From Aliamphritea ceti (GTDB taxonomy: Bacteria > Pseudomonadota > Gammaproteobacteria > Pseudomonadales > Balneatricaceae): a stretch of 64,000 bases of DNA. Under the pieces are notes generated by a model. That model saw only the letters and a list, made by a program, of their open reading frames with translations, did no database searches and was not told the origin of the DNA. The position numbers and the translations under genes are program-made. Position 1 is the stretch's first letter. Each line of letters starts with the position of its first letter. The stretch is taken from the NCBI RefSeq assembly GCF_024347215.1, contig NZ_AP025282.1, forward strand, positions 186,001 to 250,000, written 5' to 3'. Below, in pieces: positions 62,811 through 64,000 of the stretch.

Positions 62811-63479
62811 TTAAAGCGCGAGTAGATAACCTTTACTGCGTACTGTCTTAATATACCGATAAGGTGGTTGATCATCGTTGAGCTTTTTGCGCAATGTAGA
62901 TATTCGCAAATCTATTGCCCGGTCGATGCCGTCAAAAGGAATACCACGAATATCCTGGTATAGCTGCTCCCGGGAGATAATTTCGCCGGCCTTTTCATAC
63001 AGGTAGGCCAATAGCTGATATTCACCGCTGGTGAGTTCCAGTGCAATGCCTTTCAAGCTGGCGGTATAGGTCGCAGAGTCGAGGTGAATATCCTGCACGG
63101 GTGTATTGGCGGGATAGCTGCGGCGCAACAGGGCTTCAATATGCGCGAGTAACAGATGCGGCCGGATGGGTTTTTGCAGATAGTTATCCACACCCAGCTG
63201 CAGTGACGCTGTGGCAACCATGTCATCATCTTTAGCTGTCAGCATCAGTACCGGAATGTCACTGGATTTGCGCAGGTGGCGACAGATTTCCAGGCCGTCC
63301 CGGCCGGGTAGCATCAGGTCAAGTACCGCCAGATCAAAGCTTTGCTGGTCGATTTCATGGCAGGCGACATTCCCGTCATGACAACAGACCACAGTAAAAC
63401 CTTCTTCCTGTAAAAAGCTCTGCATCATTTCTGCCAGTGGGGCATCATCTTCTACCAGCAATATGCGGGTATCACGCAT
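62811..63479 (-). CDS. OmpR-family response regulator without adjacent kinase
   Basis: 222 residues. Receiver domain with acidic pocket (ED at 10-12), phospho-acceptor Asp54 (LAVLDLMLPGRDG), Thr/Ser (VLMLTAK) and Lys (LQKPI); winged-helix effector domain with RAIDLRISTLRKKL and RYIKTVRSKGYLL. AGGAGAG RBS. No histidine kinase gene is next to it within the window. TTACA-type direct repeats directly upstream suggest autoregulation. Confidence 0.92.
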   Translation of the reverse strand: MRDTRILLVEDDAPLAEMMQSFLQEEGFTVVCCHDGNVACHEIDQQSFDLAVLDLMLPGRDGLEICRHLRKSSDIPVLMLTAKDDDMVATASLQLGVDNYLQKPIRPHLLLAHIEALLRRSYPANTPVQDIHLDSATYTASLKGIALELTSGEYQLLAYLYEKAGEIISREQLYQDIRGIPFDGIDRAIDLRISTLRKKLNDDQPPYRYIKTVRSKGYLLAL

Positions 63480-63490
63480 CGACTCTCTCC

Positions 63491-63514
63491 TGCTTACAAA
63501 TGCTTACATTTACA
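63491..63514. promoter_or_regulatory. Direct repeats at the response-regulator promoter
   Basis: TGCTTACA occurs at 63491-63498 and 63501-63508 with a 10-bp period, and a third TTTACA follows at 63509-63514. OmpR/PhoP-type regulators bind such direct repeats spaced one helical turn apart. The site is just 12 bp before the regulator ATG and about 95 bp before the lipoprotein gene on the other strand, so either gene may be the target. Confidence 0.6.
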
Positions 63515-63607
63515 CACGGTTATGCAACTGAAGGGCTTTCTGCCGCCGGCTATCATAGCTGCAATTGTTAACCGGCATCTAGTTTACAGATGTCTGAATT
63601 GCAGGAC

Positions 63608-63997
63608 ATGAAGAAAATGTATTCTAAAACGAATCTGATACTGGCAACCAGCCTGGTGTTCACAACTTTACTGACTGGCTGCGCGAACACCGCGTCTGAT
63701 TATGAGCCAATCGTAGACGGCCCGAAGGACGCGTTATTTTATGACGACCTTGCTGCCTGTAAAAATCTTGCCGAGCAGCGTGAGTATCTGAATGGTGATA
63801 CTAAATCTGAAGCTTTGCTGGGGGCAGGATTAGGGGCTGTCGTTGGCGCAATCGGTGGTGATACCGGAGATATCGTTGGTGGAGCTCTGGTTGGAGGCGC
63901 TCTGAGCGCAGGGGGTAGTGCCTGGGAAGTACGGGGCGAACGTAAGAGCATTGTTATTGAATGTATGAATGGTCGTGGACACCGGGTGGTGGGCTAA
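63608..63997 (+). CDS. Small lipoprotein with glycine-zipper segment
   Basis: 129 residues from ATG at 63608 (63590 and 63617 are in-frame alternatives). Lipobox LLTGC. The middle has ACKNLAEQREYLNGDTKSEALLGAGLGAVVGAIGGDTGDIVGGALVGGAL, here split as an alpha segment and a Gly-zipper of roughly 40 residues that could insert in the outer membrane, ending in VIECMNGRGHRVVG. Function unknown. Divergent from the response regulator, which may control it. The upstream repeats support that as a hypothesis. Confidence 0.8.
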   Translation: MKKMYSKTNLILATSLVFTTLLTGCANTASDYEPIVDGPKDALFYDDLAACKNLAEQREYLNGDTKSEALLGAGLGAVVGAIGGDTGDIVGGALVGGALSAGGSAWEVRGERKSIVIECMNGRGHRVVG

Positions 63998-64000
63998 ACG

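Overview
The window looks like chromosome of a marine gammaproteobacterium of the Oceanospirillaceae type (Amphritea, Neptunomonas or Marinobacterium-like). This is inferred from mid-range base composition, a Crc homologue divergent from pyrE as in Pseudomonas and relatives, a znuA/zur-znuC-znuB locus, Fe-SOD, and a PBP1C plus alpha-2-macroglobulin pair. No species assignment is possible from sequence alone. No plasmid, phage, transposase, integrase or CRISPR signature was found.

Left part (1-17.8 kb): the tail of an enoyl-CoA hydratase; a large MscS-type mechanosensitive channel; two paralogous small secreted proteins bracketing a LOG-family (TIGR00730) enzyme; a gamma-glutamylcyclotransferase-fold protein; crc and pyrE divergently arranged; a 41-residue membrane protein; a DUF748/AsmA-like envelope protein; an orphan NarX-type histidine kinase; sodB; and a three-gene operon joining a periplasmic binding protein, a sensor-MFS fusion and a second sensor-like membrane protein.

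Middle (17.8-42.6 kb): one complete type VI secretion system (T6SS), all genes on the plus strand. Order: vgrG, a small unassigned gene, PAAR, then tssA, hcp, tssB, tssC, a second tssC-like gene, tssE, tssF, tssG, clpV, a solute-binding protein, an FHA protein, tssJ, tssK, tssL with a SPOR tail, tssM, a small protein kinase, and a terminal 465-residue hydrophobic protein of unknown function that is the best candidate for a new effector or accessory factor. All 13 core components (TssA-M) are present. Notable variations are a tssC duplication, a TssM whose NTPase motifs are lost, a SPOR-type TssL, an FHA and kinase pair without a phosphatase gene, and a periplasmic binding protein embedded in the operon.

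Right part (42.6-64 kb): two identical tRNA-Leu(CAG) genes; zinc uptake (znuA divergent from zur-znuC-znuB around a Zur box; ZnuA carries 12 perfect 9-bp repeats encoding His-Glu-Glu); an EamA transporter; a NIPSNAP protein; a PTS-EIIC/EAL fusion; udk with an operator-like palindrome in its promoter; an alpha-2-macroglobulin/PBP1C pair; an AraC regulator divergent from a DUF4142-cupredoxin pair; a chemoreceptor; a cupin; an orphan OmpR-family regulator with direct repeats at its own promoter; and a glycine-zipper lipoprotein.
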